DNA of 64,000 bases from Acidipila rosea (GTDB taxonomy: Bacteria; Acidobacteriota; Terriglobia; Terriglobales; Acidobacteriaceae). The notes beneath the pieces are model-generated. The model saw only the letters and a program-made list of their open reading frames with translations. It searched no databases and was not told the DNA's origin. Below, piece after piece: positions 8,551-17,090 of the stretch. Positions within the stretch are counted from its first letter, which is position 1. Each line of letters starts with the position of its first letter. The translations under genes and the position numbers were made by a program. The stretch spans positions 1 to 64,000 of the forward strand of contig NZ_SMGK01000004.1 of assembly GCF_004339725.1 (NCBI RefSeq). The letters run 5' to 3'.

Positions 8551-8571
8551 GTCATTCCAAAAAGGAATGAC
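8551..8571. repeat. Perfect 8-bp inverted repeat before the excisionase gene
   Basis: GTCATTCC and GGAATGAC are separated by AAAAA. The dyad lies 95 bases before the excisionase ATG, between two divergent genes. It could be an operator or a recombination-accessory site. No T-run follows, so a terminator is unlikely. Confidence 0.5.
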
Positions 8572-8618
8572 GCGCGCCCAAAATTTCATTGGACGATCTG
8601 CCCTCCGGGCGCGAACCT

Positions 8619-8634
8619 CGCTTGTAAACAAGCG
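8619..8634. repeat. Short dyad CGCTTG-TAAA-CAAGCG
   Basis: A perfect 6-bp inverted repeat around TAAA lies 32 bases before the excisionase start, in a position suited to an operator. A further CGCTTG-like string occurs at about 8643-8651. Confidence 0.4.
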
Positions 8635-8665
8635 GGCAAGGATTCGCTTGCGGAGAGGAGTCACT

Positions 8666-8899
8666 ATGTCCGACGAACGAAAGCCACCAGTAAGCGCGGG
8701 AGCACCCGATGGCCGCCCCCGCATCGACCGCGAGCCGTTGCTCGACAGCCATCAGGCGGCGGCCATGCTCAAGGTCCATCCGAGGACACTCCAGAGGCTT
8801 GTCCATCGCGGAGAAATCGCAGCCGTGCATGTCGGCAAACTATGGCGTTTCAAGGCATCTGTGCTGACCGAATGGATCGACAGAGACATCGCCAGTTAA
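8666..8899 (+). CDS. Excisionase-like helix-turn-helix protein (HTH_17 / MerR-like)
   Basis: 77 residues when started at the ATG at 8666, which has GAGAGGAG 6 bases upstream; longer frames lack this. Residues 28-75 form the compact winged helix-turn-helix of excisionase/AlpA-like proteins: DSHQAAAMLKVHPRTLQRLVHRGEIAAVHVGKLWRF read in part. These bind and bend DNA at attachment sites and set recombination direction, or act as small regulators. The gene lies just before the integrase on the same strand, the usual xis-int order in tRNA-integrated elements. Confidence 0.8.
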   Translation: MSDERKPPVSAGAPDGRPRIDREPLLDSHQAAAMLKVHPRTLQRLVHRGEIAAVHVGKLWRFKASVLTEWIDRDIAS

Positions 8900-8933
8900 G
8901 GAACGAAACCCATAGAAACCCAATGTTTTTGTA

Positions 8934-10259
8934 GTGATATTCAGGCATGATGGCGTTACCCTAATGACAGCCATTCGTGCTGTGAAGTCGAGGAGAAATA
9001 CCTTGATTGATCGCACACGATATCAATTCGGAAGTGTCACGCTTAAGAAGCGGGCGAAGGGAGCCGACGTTTGGGAGTTCCGGTACTACGAGACGCAGGC
9101 CGACAATACGAGGAAGCGTAAAGCGACCTTCGTCGGAACCACGAATCAGTACAAGAACAAGTCAGACGCTCGGGTAGCGGTAGAAGCCCTTCTCCTCAAA
9201 CTCAACGAAGAGAAACCTCAGCATCACCTGGGAGCTGTCACCTTCGGCGCAATTTGCGACCGGTACATCGAGGAAGAGTTGCCCGAACGCTACTCCACTC
9301 GCAAGTCGTATCTGTCGAATATCAAGCTGCACATACGCCCGAGGTGGGAAGGCTATCTGCTCCACCAGATCCGGCCCATGGTGGTCGAAGGATGGTTGAA
9401 GAACTTGGACATGGCCCCGAAATCGAAGGCTCATATCCGGAGCGTCATGCACCTGCTGTACGAGTGTGCAGGGCGCTGGGAACTCTTCAACGACCGTCGC
9501 AATCCCATCGAGATGGTCCGTGTGAAGGACAGCACGAAGCGTCGTTTGCGCCCAGCCGTGTTGACTGTGAACGAGTACGAAGCCATCCTCGGGCTGTTGA
9601 AAGAGCCGTACCGAACGATGGTGATTGTTGCGCAATGCCTCGGTCTTCGCGTGAGCGAGATCGCGGCGCTCCAGTGGCAAGACTTCGATTTTGAACGGCA
9701 GCAACTTCTCGTGCAGCGGAGCATCGTGAACGGGAACGTCGATGACGTCAAGACGGAGTATTCACGAGACCATGTACCGCTGCACGAATCTCTGGTCGAG
9801 GTTCTGCTCGCATGGAGTAAGCAAGCCCTGCCGACGGAAGAAGGTTGGGTCTTCGCAAGCCCCCATACGAACAGACCGTATCACCCGACCGACATTCAGA
9901 AGCGGCACATCCGCCCTGCGGGTTTCTGCCTTGCGGCATGCCCGAATTGCGGAGCTGGGATCGGCGTCTGGTGCTCGCAGGATCGACCGACACCGAACGG
10001 CAAGCGGCTGCTCATTCACGATGAGCGTAAGGCGAGTGCCGGGAAGTACAGTCGAATCGGCTGGCATACGTTCCGCCACACGTACCGTACGTGGCTGGAC
10101 GAGACCGGAGCACCGATGAAGGTGCAGCAAGAGTTGATGCGTCACGCGTCGATTCAGACGACCATGAATGTCTACGGACAGGCTATGTCGTCCTCGAAGC
10201 GGGAAGCAAACAGCAAGGTCGTGGAGATGGTGCTCAAGCCAATGAAAGCGAGCGCCTGA
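8934..10259 (+). CDS. Tyrosine recombinase (integrase) with an embedded zinc-finger-like insertion
   Basis: 441 residues from the GTG at 8934; ATG 8964 is an equal or better start, and neither has a clear ribosome site. Domains: an N-terminal arm-binding region (20-90), a SAM-like core-binding domain (about 102-190) and the catalytic domain (about 205-430). Catalytic residues seen are Arg239 (LRVSE), His378 and Arg381 (HTFRHT), His404 (RHAS) and Tyr414 (NVYG), so it should be active. Between the first Arg and the His-x-x-Arg box lies an unusual insertion, Cys336-x2-Cys339-x7-Cys347 with His362 and Arg365, the pattern of small C3H zinc fingers. The gene ends 86 bases from the 3' end of tRNA-fMet, so the element probably uses that tRNA as attachment site. 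Confidence 0.95.
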   Translation: MIFRHDGVTLMTAIRAVKSRRNTLIDRTRYQFGSVTLKKRAKGADVWEFRYYETQADNTRKRKATFVGTTNQYKNKSDARVAVEALLLKLNEEKPQHHLGAVTFGAICDRYIEEELPERYSTRKSYLSNIKLHIRPRWEGYLLHQIRPMVVEGWLKNLDMAPKSKAHIRSVMHLLYECAGRWELFNDRRNPIEMVRVKDSTKRRLRPAVLTVNEYEAILGLLKEPYRTMVIVAQCLGLRVSEIAALQWQDFDFERQQLLVQRSIVNGNVDDVKTEYSRDHVPLHESLVEVLLAWSKQALPTEEGWVFASPHTNRPYHPTDIQKRHIRPAGFCLAACPNCGAGIGVWCSQDRPTPNGKRLLIHDERKASAGKYSRIGWHTFRHTYRTWLDETGAPMKVQQELMRHASIQTTMNVYGQAMSSSKREANSKVVEMVLKPMKASA

Positions 10260-10344
10260 AACCTAGATTTTGCGAATGGGAGTCAGTGGGAGTGAATCGA
10301 GGTTGGTAGCTTCTAAAATTCGACTCGTAACTGATTGATTTGAT

Positions 10345-10421
<77 letters not shown>

Positions 10422-10528
10422 ATCTGATAGTAACAATCCGATAGCGTGCGGTCAAACTGCCACAGCATGCGGCTTGTAGCCCACTGGTGGCTCTTAAGTA
10501 GCCTGCCCGATTGAGCCTGGGCGATTGG

Positions 10529-11353
10529 CTAAACCAATGTGACCTGGATGTTGTGATTGCGCAGGGCCTCGACGATGGGCGCTGAGGCGGCCTGGTCGGT
10601 GATCACATGATGAATCTCAGACAGGGAGACAATGCGGGACAGGCTGCGGCGATTAAACTTGGTCGAATCGCACACGGCGACAACGGTACGCGCTGCTTTG
10701 ACCATGGCACGGTTCACGCGTGACTCGAGCACGTTAGGCGTGGTGACACCTGCTTCGAGATCGAGTCCGTCCACTCCAAGGAAGAGGACATCCGCGTGCA
10801 TCTCCTGAAGCACATCCTCCGCCAGTGGTCCTACGAGTGAAAAGGAGTTTTTGCGCAGCGTGCCCCCGGTGAGGATTACCTCGAAATCTGTTCCTGTAAG
10901 TTCGGCTGCGATGTTGACGGCGTTGGTGATGACGGTTAACTGATGGAACCGCTTGAGTGCGTGGGCGACGGCTGTGGTGGTTGTTCCTGAGTCCAGCATG
11001 ACGCATTGCCCCTCATGCACGAGCTTTGCGGCCGCAGTGGCGATGCGCTGCTTCTCCTGCAGGTGGCGTTGCTGCTTTTCCTGGATCGAGGGGTCAAAGA
11101 GCGCGCCGGTCTGTGCTGGCAGGGCTCCCCCGTGAGTTCGAAGGATGAGGCCCTTTGCCTGCAGCGCGTCGAGATCCTTACGGATCGTAATCTGAGAGAT
11201 GCCGAGTTTGCGGGCGATATCGCCGACCAGCACGCGACCTTCACTCTGGAGGATCGCGAAGATGTGTTGTCTCCGCTCGTCGATGAGCATTTCATCGCCT
11301 TGCCTTGCGGGGGCGGGCGCTGCGGGGGCGGCTACAGGTGCTTTACTGCGCAT
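10529..11353 (-). CDS. DeoR/AgaR-family transcriptional repressor
   Basis: 274 residues. After a disordered Ala/Pro-rich lead (1-20), a DeoR helix-turn-helix (about 24-80) reads DIARKLGISQITIRKDLDALQAKG in part. A sugar-phosphate-sensing ISOCOT-type domain follows (about 95-270) with DSGTTTTAVAHAL and DVLFLGVDGLDLEAGVTT. DeoR proteins repress sugar or polyol genes until a phosphorylated intermediate binds. The gene is divergent from the amidohydrolase gene, and the kinase and AgaS-like isomerase further right would supply such intermediates. A TTTCGTTT-type site lies between the two divergent genes. It resembles AgaR/GlpR; the ligand is unknown. Confidence 0.9.
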   Translation of the reverse strand: MRSKAPVAAPAAPAPARQGDEMLIDERRQHIFAILQSEGRVLVGDIARKLGISQITIRKDLDALQAKGLILRTHGGALPAQTGALFDPSIQEKQQRHLQEKQRIATAAAKLVHEGQCVMLDSGTTTTAVAHALKRFHQLTVITNAVNIAAELTGTDFEVILTGGTLRKNSFSLVGPLAEDVLQEMHADVLFLGVDGLDLEAGVTTPNVLESRVNRAMVKAARTVVAVCDSTKFNRRSLSRIVSLSEIHHVITDQAASAPIVEALRNHNIQVTLV

Positions 11354-11557
11354 AGGCGGATTCAGCTATCTCCTAGTCAGACGAGTTCCAGATTCTGCAG
11401 AGAAGTATCGCATGAGGCGCAAGGAACAGGGTTTTGAGTCGATCCGAATGAGTGCGAATTGAGTCAGGTTATCGCTGCGAGCCCCTGCGCAGAACTGGGC
11501 GGGTGCCGTTTGTTTGCTTGACGCCCCGAGAACACCCAATCTATTGTTGGTCATCAT

Positions 11558-11581
11558 AAGTAAACGTTCATAAACGAAATC
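11558..11581. promoter_or_regulatory. Candidate DeoR/AgaR-type operator
   Basis: On the minus strand it reads GATTTCGTTTATGAACG followed by TTTACTT, matching the spaced TTTC/GTTT repeats bound by AgaR-like repressors. It sits 63 bases before the amidohydrolase start and about 205 bases before the DeoR start, in an AT-rich patch. Confidence 0.4.
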
Positions 11582-11643
11582 TATCAGGTGTATGCTTTGC
11601 GGCAGGATGACTGAAATTTCGCGAGAAGGCAGGAGTTGGCAGA

Positions 11644-12735
11644 ATGGCCGGTCGGGAACAGGAAAAAATGCAGGAAAGCCCTGCATCAGGAGACAAATTC
11701 GTCGCGATGGTGACGGCGAAGGCAGAGGTGGACCTGAAGTTGAGCGACTTTCATCCGCGTCCGATGCTGGTGACGGAGACGCATGAGATAGAGCGCCCGG
11801 TCGTTCCGGCAATCGATTATCACAACCATCTTGATTCGATGGAGCCGCGCGATGTGCTGAAGATCATGGACGCGTGCGGCATCGAGCGAGTGGTGAATAT
11901 CACGATGAAGACCGGCGACGAGGCGCTGGCCATGCTGCATCGCTATAAGGATGCGGCGCCGGATCGCTTCTCTACGATTGGCTGGATGGACTGGGCCGAT
12001 CTGCACAGTCCGAATTTTTTCCGGAAGTCGGTCGAGCGGCTGGAGCGGCTGGTGGAGCATGGCGCATGCGGTATTAAGTTCTGGAAGGACCTTGGACTGA
12101 CCCTGCGCGACTCCTCAGGAAAGCTGCTGCGGATTGACGATGAGCGCCTTGCCCCAGTTTTTGAGAAGGCGGCAGAGCTTGGCGTGCCGGTGATGTTTCA
12201 TACGGCAGACCCGGCTGCTTTTTTTGAGCCGATCGACCAGTACAACGAACGCTACGAAGAGCTGGCGGCGCACCCGGACTGGGGATTTTATGGCGCTGAA
12301 TATGGCAAGAGCGAACTGTTGGATCAGCGCGACAAGGTCTTCAGCCGACACCCGGAGACGACTTTTGTCGCTGCCCACATGGGCGAGTGTGGAGAGAATC
12401 TGCGACGTGCGGCGCAGACGCTTGTGAACCACTCAAACGTATTCATGGATATGAGCGCCCGCGTGGCAGAATTGGGGAGGCAGCCTTACACGGCTCGCGC
12501 CTTCTTTGAGAGGTTTGCTGACCGGCTGCTATTCGGCACGGATCTGTTACCGGAGATCAGCATGTACCGACTTCACTTCCGCTTTCTCGAGACAGCGGAT
12601 GAGTACTTCGAATATCCGTCGCATGCCTCGCGGCAGGGTCGCTGGAACATCTGCGGCATTCATCTGCCGGAAGAGATTCTGAAGAAGATCTATCGCGAAA
12701 ATGCGGCGGCACTGCTGAAGCAGGCGGGACAGTAG
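11644..12735 (+). CDS. Amidohydrolase-family (amidohydrolase 2) metal hydrolase
   Basis: 363 residues. The TIM-barrel metal ligands of the amidohydrolase-2 group are visible: HNH in DYHNHLD near residue 60, the FHTADP strand near 186, AHMGE near 246 and GTDLLPE near 300. This group covers decarboxylases, lactonases and related hydrolases, so the reaction cannot be named. Position between a DeoR repressor and a sugar transporter suggests hydrolysis of a sugar lactone or a related intermediate. The ATG follows AGGAGTTGGCAGA, with the Shine-Dalgarno GGAG about 10 bases upstream. The first 45 residues, before the barrel, are not recognised. Confidence 0.8.
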   Translation: MAGREQEKMQESPASGDKFVAMVTAKAEVDLKLSDFHPRPMLVTETHEIERPVVPAIDYHNHLDSMEPRDVLKIMDACGIERVVNITMKTGDEALAMLHRYKDAAPDRFSTIGWMDWADLHSPNFFRKSVERLERLVEHGACGIKFWKDLGLTLRDSSGKLLRIDDERLAPVFEKAAELGVPVMFHTADPAAFFEPIDQYNERYEELAAHPDWGFYGAEYGKSELLDQRDKVFSRHPETTFVAAHMGECGENLRRAAQTLVNHSNVFMDMSARVAELGRQPYTARAFFERFADRLLFGTDLLPEISMYRLHFRFLETADEYFEYPSHASRQGRWNICGIHLPEEILKKIYRENAAALLKQAGQ

Positions 12736-12747
12736 CTACTGCCCGCC
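12723..12747. terminator. Bidirectional hairpin between convergent genes
   Basis: GGCGGG (12723-12728), one bulged A, CAGTA, GC loop, TACTG and CCCGCC (12742-12747) form an 11-bp stem spanning the amidohydrolase stop codon. The MFS gene ends 13 bases further on the other strand. No T-run is present. Confidence 0.5.
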
Positions 12748-12759
12748 CAGGTTTCAAAG

Positions 12760-14574
12760 CTAGGCACGCTCGAAGTGCGCTTCAATCTCTTCGAGCGTCT
12801 TGCCTTTCGTCTCAGGCAGAAAGAAGAAGACGGTAATCAGGTAAACCACCGTGAAGCTGGCGAAGAGAAAGAAGATGGTCGAGTAGCCATACTTGCTGAC
12901 GACAGGTAGAAAGACTGCTGCCAGCGTTGTGGAAACCAGCTGATTGATGACCAGCGCGATACTCATGCCGTTGGAGCGGATACGCGTTGGCATGAGCTCA
13001 GAGAGAGCCAGCCAGACACAGACGCCAGGACCGACCGCATAAAAGCTCATGAACAGATAAAGTCCGATGGCTACGAGCCAGCCGTGTTGCGCATCCGGCA
13101 CCTGCCCCAGGTAAGCGCCTTCGATCTTGAGCGGCGCAGTGCGGGCGGCATCGAGGTTGGTGAAGGGGTTCTTCACATACGCCTCAAATCTGCTGGTGGG
13201 TAGCGCCTCCTCACGGGTGATGCGGATCGGGGCTGCTGCAGGATCATCCGAGCGGACAAAGGTGGTGGCTCCAGTGAAGCCGCCGTAGGAGTAGATGACG
13301 GCCAGCGAGGCGCGATGGCTGTTGATCTCGTTGCCGGTGTAGCCCTCCTTGGCCATCAGTGTGCGCGCCTCGTCAGGCGTGAACTGGAGGGCCAGAGACT
13401 GGTCGGGCTTGACCATGGTTTGGAGTACGCTGCGGCAGTTGATGGTGAGCTTCTCCGTTCGGAGAAAGAGCATGCCCACGCCGATGAGCGAGGTGATGAT
13501 CCCGATTGTTCCCATGATGAATAGGAACCTGCGGCCGGTACGATCCACCAGTGACATGCCTGTGAGGGTGAGCAAAAAGTTGACGAAGGTGAAGATGACA
13601 TAACCCCAGTGGGCGCTGAGGTCTGAGAGGCCGCTCTGCAGCAGGATGCTGGTGTTGTAGCCGATGATCGAGTTGACGCCGGTGGCGGTGTTGCAGAAGA
13701 GGATGACGCAGGCCAGAAGAAAGGGGATGACGTATTTGCGGCGCAGCAGGGAGTCCTTGACGGCTGTGCCGGTATTCGACTTCGATGCGGCGGCGTTGGC
13801 TATCTCTTCCATTTCGTGCAGTTCGGTATCTGCCTGTTCCGGGCTGCGCGAGCGAAGCAGTGAAGCGTAGGCGAGCTCCTTGTTGCCGCGGCGGAAAAGC
13901 CAGCGGGGCGACTCGGCTACAAGCAGGCTGCCGAAGACGAAGAGCACGCCCGGCGGCAGTGAGACCCAGAAGATGCGACGCCAGGCCTGGTCCTTAAAGT
14001 GAAAGATAGTGGCCGCGTCAGCGATGCGCTCAACCGCTTCGACGCGATAGCTGTAGTAGATGCCAATGAGCGCTGCGGAGACGATGCCGAGGGTGAGCAG
14101 CCACTGGAAGACGCCGGTCCCTTTGCCGCGGGTGGAAGCACCGAGACACTCCGCGAGGTAGAGCGGTACGACGACGCCGATGAAGCCGCCGCTGATGCCC
14201 TGCAGCAACCTGCCGAGAAAGAGTGGCCCGTAGCCATGCGACAGCGCAATGATGGGGATGCTGATGACGAAGGCGAGGCCGCTCAGGGTCATCAGCGGCT
14301 TGCGTCCCATGGCATCCGCGAGCAACCCGGCAAAGAGCGTGGAGATAACACTGCCCAGAAGAACAGCAGCCACGATAATGGAGAGCTGACCGGCGGTGAG
14401 ATGCGAGGTCGCTTCCAGGTAGGGCAGCGCTCCGCCAATGATGCCTACGTCAACACCGTAGAGCAGGCCGCCGAGTCCGGCAACAAGCAGTAGGGTGCGA
14501 TTATAGCGGCGCCTGCTATCCGGCAGCGTGAGGGCAGATGCGGAAGTGGATGCTGTATTTGCCATAGAGTTCAA
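12760..14574 (-). CDS. Sugar porter of the major facilitator superfamily with a large periplasmic insertion
   Basis: 604 residues, about 120 longer than usual sugar porters. Family marks are DAMGRK after TM2, GRLLQGISGG, PLYLAE, PESPRWL-like AESPRWLF (221-228) and DRTGRR after TM8. It should be a proton-coupled monosaccharide symporter of the XylE/GalP kind in the inner membrane. Twelve segments are visible. Residues 372-497, between TM9 and TM10, form an extra soluble domain that topology puts in the periplasm. The rest of the loop pattern is standard. The gene lies head to tail with the PfkB kinase gene upstream, separated by 138 bases, and is probably part of the same sugar module. Confidence 0.92.
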   Translation of the reverse strand: MNSMANTASTSASALTLPDSRRRYNRTLLLVAGLGGLLYGVDVGIIGGALPYLEATSHLTAGQLSIIVAAVLLGSVISTLFAGLLADAMGRKPLMTLSGLAFVISIPIIALSHGYGPLFLGRLLQGISGGFIGVVVPLYLAECLGASTRGKGTGVFQWLLTLGIVSAALIGIYYSYRVEAVERIADAATIFHFKDQAWRRIFWVSLPPGVLFVFGSLLVAESPRWLFRRGNKELAYASLLRSRSPEQADTELHEMEEIANAAASKSNTGTAVKDSLLRRKYVIPFLLACVILFCNTATGVNSIIGYNTSILLQSGLSDLSAHWGYVIFTFVNFLLTLTGMSLVDRTGRRFLFIMGTIGIITSLIGVGMLFLRTEKLTINCRSVLQTMVKPDQSLALQFTPDEARTLMAKEGYTGNEINSHRASLAVIYSYGGFTGATTFVRSDDPAAAPIRITREEALPTSRFEAYVKNPFTNLDAARTAPLKIEGAYLGQVPDAQHGWLVAIGLYLFMSFYAVGPGVCVWLALSELMPTRIRSNGMSIALVINQLVSTTLAAVFLPVVSKYGYSTIFFLFASFTVVYLITVFFFLPETKGKTLEEIEAHFERA

Positions 14575-14712
14575 TTGGGTGCAGGCATTATTACATCCGC
14601 AATGCCTTGAGTTCTGAGAATAGCTGAACTGTCGGCTTCTGCCATGATCGATTTCTACTCCAGTGGCGCAGGGGCCGCGGTTGTCTCACCGCGGCTGCGC
14701 GTGGAGCGGTCG

Positions 14713-15657
14713 CTAGAAGCCATGCATGGCGAGAAACTCTTCGCGGAGCTTCGCATCGCGGAAGGCTTCAGTGCCGCCGGGCCGCAGAGTCGAGAGCGCA
14801 CCGGTGATGTTGCCCATGGCGGCGCAACGCGCAGGCGATTCGCCTTTGAGATATCCGCTCAGGAAGCCTGCGTTGAAGCTGTCTCCCGCGCCTATGGTGT
14901 CCACAGGTGTGACGATGACCGGCGGCACGCTCTCACGATGATCTCCCTGCTGTACCAGCGCGCCCTGCCGTCCGCGCTTGACAACGATGAGCGGTACACG
15001 CTCGGCGAGTGCGTCCAACGCGTCTTCCAGCGTGCCGCTCCCGGCGATCTGCTTCAGTTCGTCCTCATTCGGCAGCAGCACGTCGATGCTGTCGAGCAGC
15101 TGGTCCAGCACTCCTCCCCACTCACCGCCGGGATCGTCGTTCGTATCGAGCGAAATGGTCATGCCCGCTTGCCGGAGCGCCGCAAAGATCTGCGGCACGT
15201 CGGCGGTCAGCCCCTGCTGCAGATAGAGGGATGAGAGATGGAAGTGGGGAGCCGCGGTGAGATAGTCCATGTTCAGGTCTTCGCGCGTCAACCTGGCTAT
15301 GGTGCCCAGATAGGTGAGGATATGGCGGCGCTCTCCGTGAGGCAGCAGAATCGTGACGCCTGTGCCTGTGCCGTCTTCGCTATATCTGATCTCTGATAGA
15401 TCGACGCCGCTCTCGGCCAGACGGCCAAGGGCGAGCTGTCCGAAATCATCTCTGCCTAGACGTGTCTGGAAACCGACACGCGTGCCAAGCGTGGCCAGAT
15501 TATGCGCGAGAATGGCCGAAGAGCTGCCGAGGGTTACACGGAAGCCCGAGGCGAGCAGTTCGCGTTCAAGCGGCATCTGCTCCGGCAGGCCATAGAGAAT
15601 CAGGTCGAGATTGATCTCTCCTGCCAGGGTGATGTCGAAGCGAGGGATTTCGGTCAT
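14713..15657 (-). CDS. PfkB-family carbohydrate kinase
   Basis: 314 residues. Both ribokinase-family signatures are present: the N-terminal Gly-rich region (ASGFRVTLGSSSAILAHNLATLG) and the C-terminal DTIGAGDSFNAGFLSGYL, whose Asp is the catalytic base. It phosphorylates a sugar or sugar phosphate at the expense of ATP. With an AgaS-like isomerase divergent from it and a DeoR/AgaR repressor nearby, a tagatose-6-phosphate or fructose-type kinase is a fair guess. The sequence alone does not separate these from adenosine- or ketogluconate kinases. Confidence 0.9.
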   Translation of the reverse strand: MTEIPRFDITLAGEINLDLILYGLPEQMPLERELLASGFRVTLGSSSAILAHNLATLGTRVGFQTRLGRDDFGQLALGRLAESGVDLSEIRYSEDGTGTGVTILLPHGERRHILTYLGTIARLTREDLNMDYLTAAPHFHLSSLYLQQGLTADVPQIFAALRQAGMTISLDTNDDPGGEWGGVLDQLLDSIDVLLPNEDELKQIAGSGTLEDALDALAERVPLIVVKRGRQGALVQQGDHRESVPPVIVTPVDTIGAGDSFNAGFLSGYLKGESPARCAAMGNITGALSTLRPGGTEAFRDAKLREEFLAMHGF

Positions 15658-15719
15658 GCGGGGATGCCTTTCGAGAGGTGGGGTGTCTGTGCTATTTTGC
15701 CTTATTACGATATCTATTG

Positions 15720-15745
15720 TTTACTTTCTTTTTATTTTTTAGTAT
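15720..15745. promoter_or_regulatory. Candidate DeoR/AgaR-type operator
   Basis: A strongly T-rich stretch in GC-rich surroundings, with TTTACTTTCTTTTTATTTTT as its core, matches the TTTC/TTTT repeat pattern of AgaR sites. It lies between the divergent PfkB and AgaS-like genes, 38-63 bases before the isomerase start. It may also include the promoter. Confidence 0.4.
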
Positions 15746-15782
15746 CAAGAAATAGAACGCTAGGAAACACCAAGGGACCAAC

Positions 15783-16979
15783 TTGACCAGCCTATCGAAT
15801 CTTTTAGCTCTGCCGCTTGCAGAAAAGACCGCTCGGGGCCTGCTCCACACGCCGCAGGAGATTGCCCAGCAACCGAAAACCTGGCGAGGCACACTGGCCC
15901 GCTTCGACCACTATGCGGCAACTCTGCGGGAGTTTCTGACGCAGGCTGGGCTGCAGACTGCCGTCGAGCAGCGGCCTACGGTGCTGCTGATCGGCGCAGG
16001 CACCTCCGATTACATTAGTCGAGTGCTGACGATCCTGCTGCGGCAGAAGTGGGGCTGCGAAGTGATGGCGGTGGCCAGCACCGATCTGCTCGCAAATCTT
16101 GAGGACTACGTAGTGGAGGGACGGCGGTATCTCTGGATCTCCTTCTCGCGCTCCGGCGATTCTCCTGAGGGCGTGGCCGTGCTTGAGCAGGCGCTCAGAA
16201 AGTATCCACAGATTGCCCAGTTGATTGTGACCTGCAATCCGCGCTCGCGGATGGCCGAGGTGAGCCGGGCGAGCGGGCGAGCGTTTGTGGCGGTGCTTGA
16301 GGACGAGGTGAACGACCGCGGGCTGGCGATGACCAGCTCCTTTACAAACATGGTGATCTTTGGCCAATGCCTCGCGCACGCCTGGGAAATAGAGAAGTAC
16401 AGGCCGACTCTCGAGCAGCTTGCGCGGGCGGCCGAAAGTTTTCTGGCCGCGGCATCGGAGCGTGCCTCGGTGTTGGCGAAGAGTAGTTTCAGCCGGATAT
16501 GCTTCGTGGGCTCGGGTTCTTTTGCGGGGCTGGCGAAGGAGTCTGCGCTGAAGGTGCTGGAAATGTCCGCAGGGCAGATCAAGACGATGTCGGAAACAGT
16601 GCTTGGGCTTCGGCACGGGCCGATGGCGGCGCTCGATAGGGAGACATTGTTTGTCTGCTTTGTATCGAGTGACTGGCGCAGGCAGCAGTATGAGATGGAC
16701 CTGCTGCGGGAGATCGAAGCAAAGGGCATAGTAGCGTCACGCCTGGCCATTGGGCCGAAGGCCGCTGAGAGCGCGGTGGCGCCGCTATGCGACAACTACC
16801 TCGCGATTGATGCGGAAGTTGCCGACCTCTATCGTGCGCCGGTCGATGTAATCTTTGGGCAACTGCTCGGGCTCTACTGCTCCATCGAGCATGGCATGAA
16901 ACCGGACGCTCCCAGTCCAGACGGCGTTATCAGCCGTGTCGTGCAGAGCTTCCAGATTTACTCCGAGATTGCCAGATAA
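15783..16979 (+). CDS. agaS: AgaS-like SIS-domain sugar-phosphate isomerase/deaminase
   Basis: 398 residues with two SIS (sugar isomerase) domains. The first (about 45-195) shows IGAGTSDYIS and SFSRSGDSPE. The second (about 230-385) shows GSGSFAGLAKESALKVLEMSAGQI. This matches AgaS, which deaminates and isomerises galactosamine-6-phosphate toward tagatose-6-phosphate. The start used is TTG, and the reading frame offers no better one close by. The divergent PfkB kinase would supply the next step (tagatose-6-phosphate to the bisphosphate). An aldolase and a classical deacetylase are absent here. Confidence 0.85.
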   Translation: MTSLSNLLALPLAEKTARGLLHTPQEIAQQPKTWRGTLARFDHYAATLREFLTQAGLQTAVEQRPTVLLIGAGTSDYISRVLTILLRQKWGCEVMAVASTDLLANLEDYVVEGRRYLWISFSRSGDSPEGVAVLEQALRKYPQIAQLIVTCNPRSRMAEVSRASGRAFVAVLEDEVNDRGLAMTSSFTNMVIFGQCLAHAWEIEKYRPTLEQLARAAESFLAAASERASVLAKSSFSRICFVGSGSFAGLAKESALKVLEMSAGQIKTMSETVLGLRHGPMAALDRETLFVCFVSSDWRRQQYEMDLLREIEAKGIVASRLAIGPKAAESAVAPLCDNYLAIDAEVADLYRAPVDVIFGQLLGLYCSIEHGMKPDAPSPDGVISRVVQSFQIYSEIAR

Positions 16980-17090
16980 GCGGGCCTGGTCGCGTTGGCG
17001 AGGGATCGACTTATCGAGTAACCGGGGGCTGGCACTTGCATTGAGGTTCGAGTACCGCGCCGCTGCTGACCTGTTGCTCTCGTGAAGCAG

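Noticed and set aside
1-10000. Second copy of the tRNA-fMet 3' end as left attachment site
   Set aside because: None was seen on either strand, so the element's left end is placed outside the window rather than inside it.
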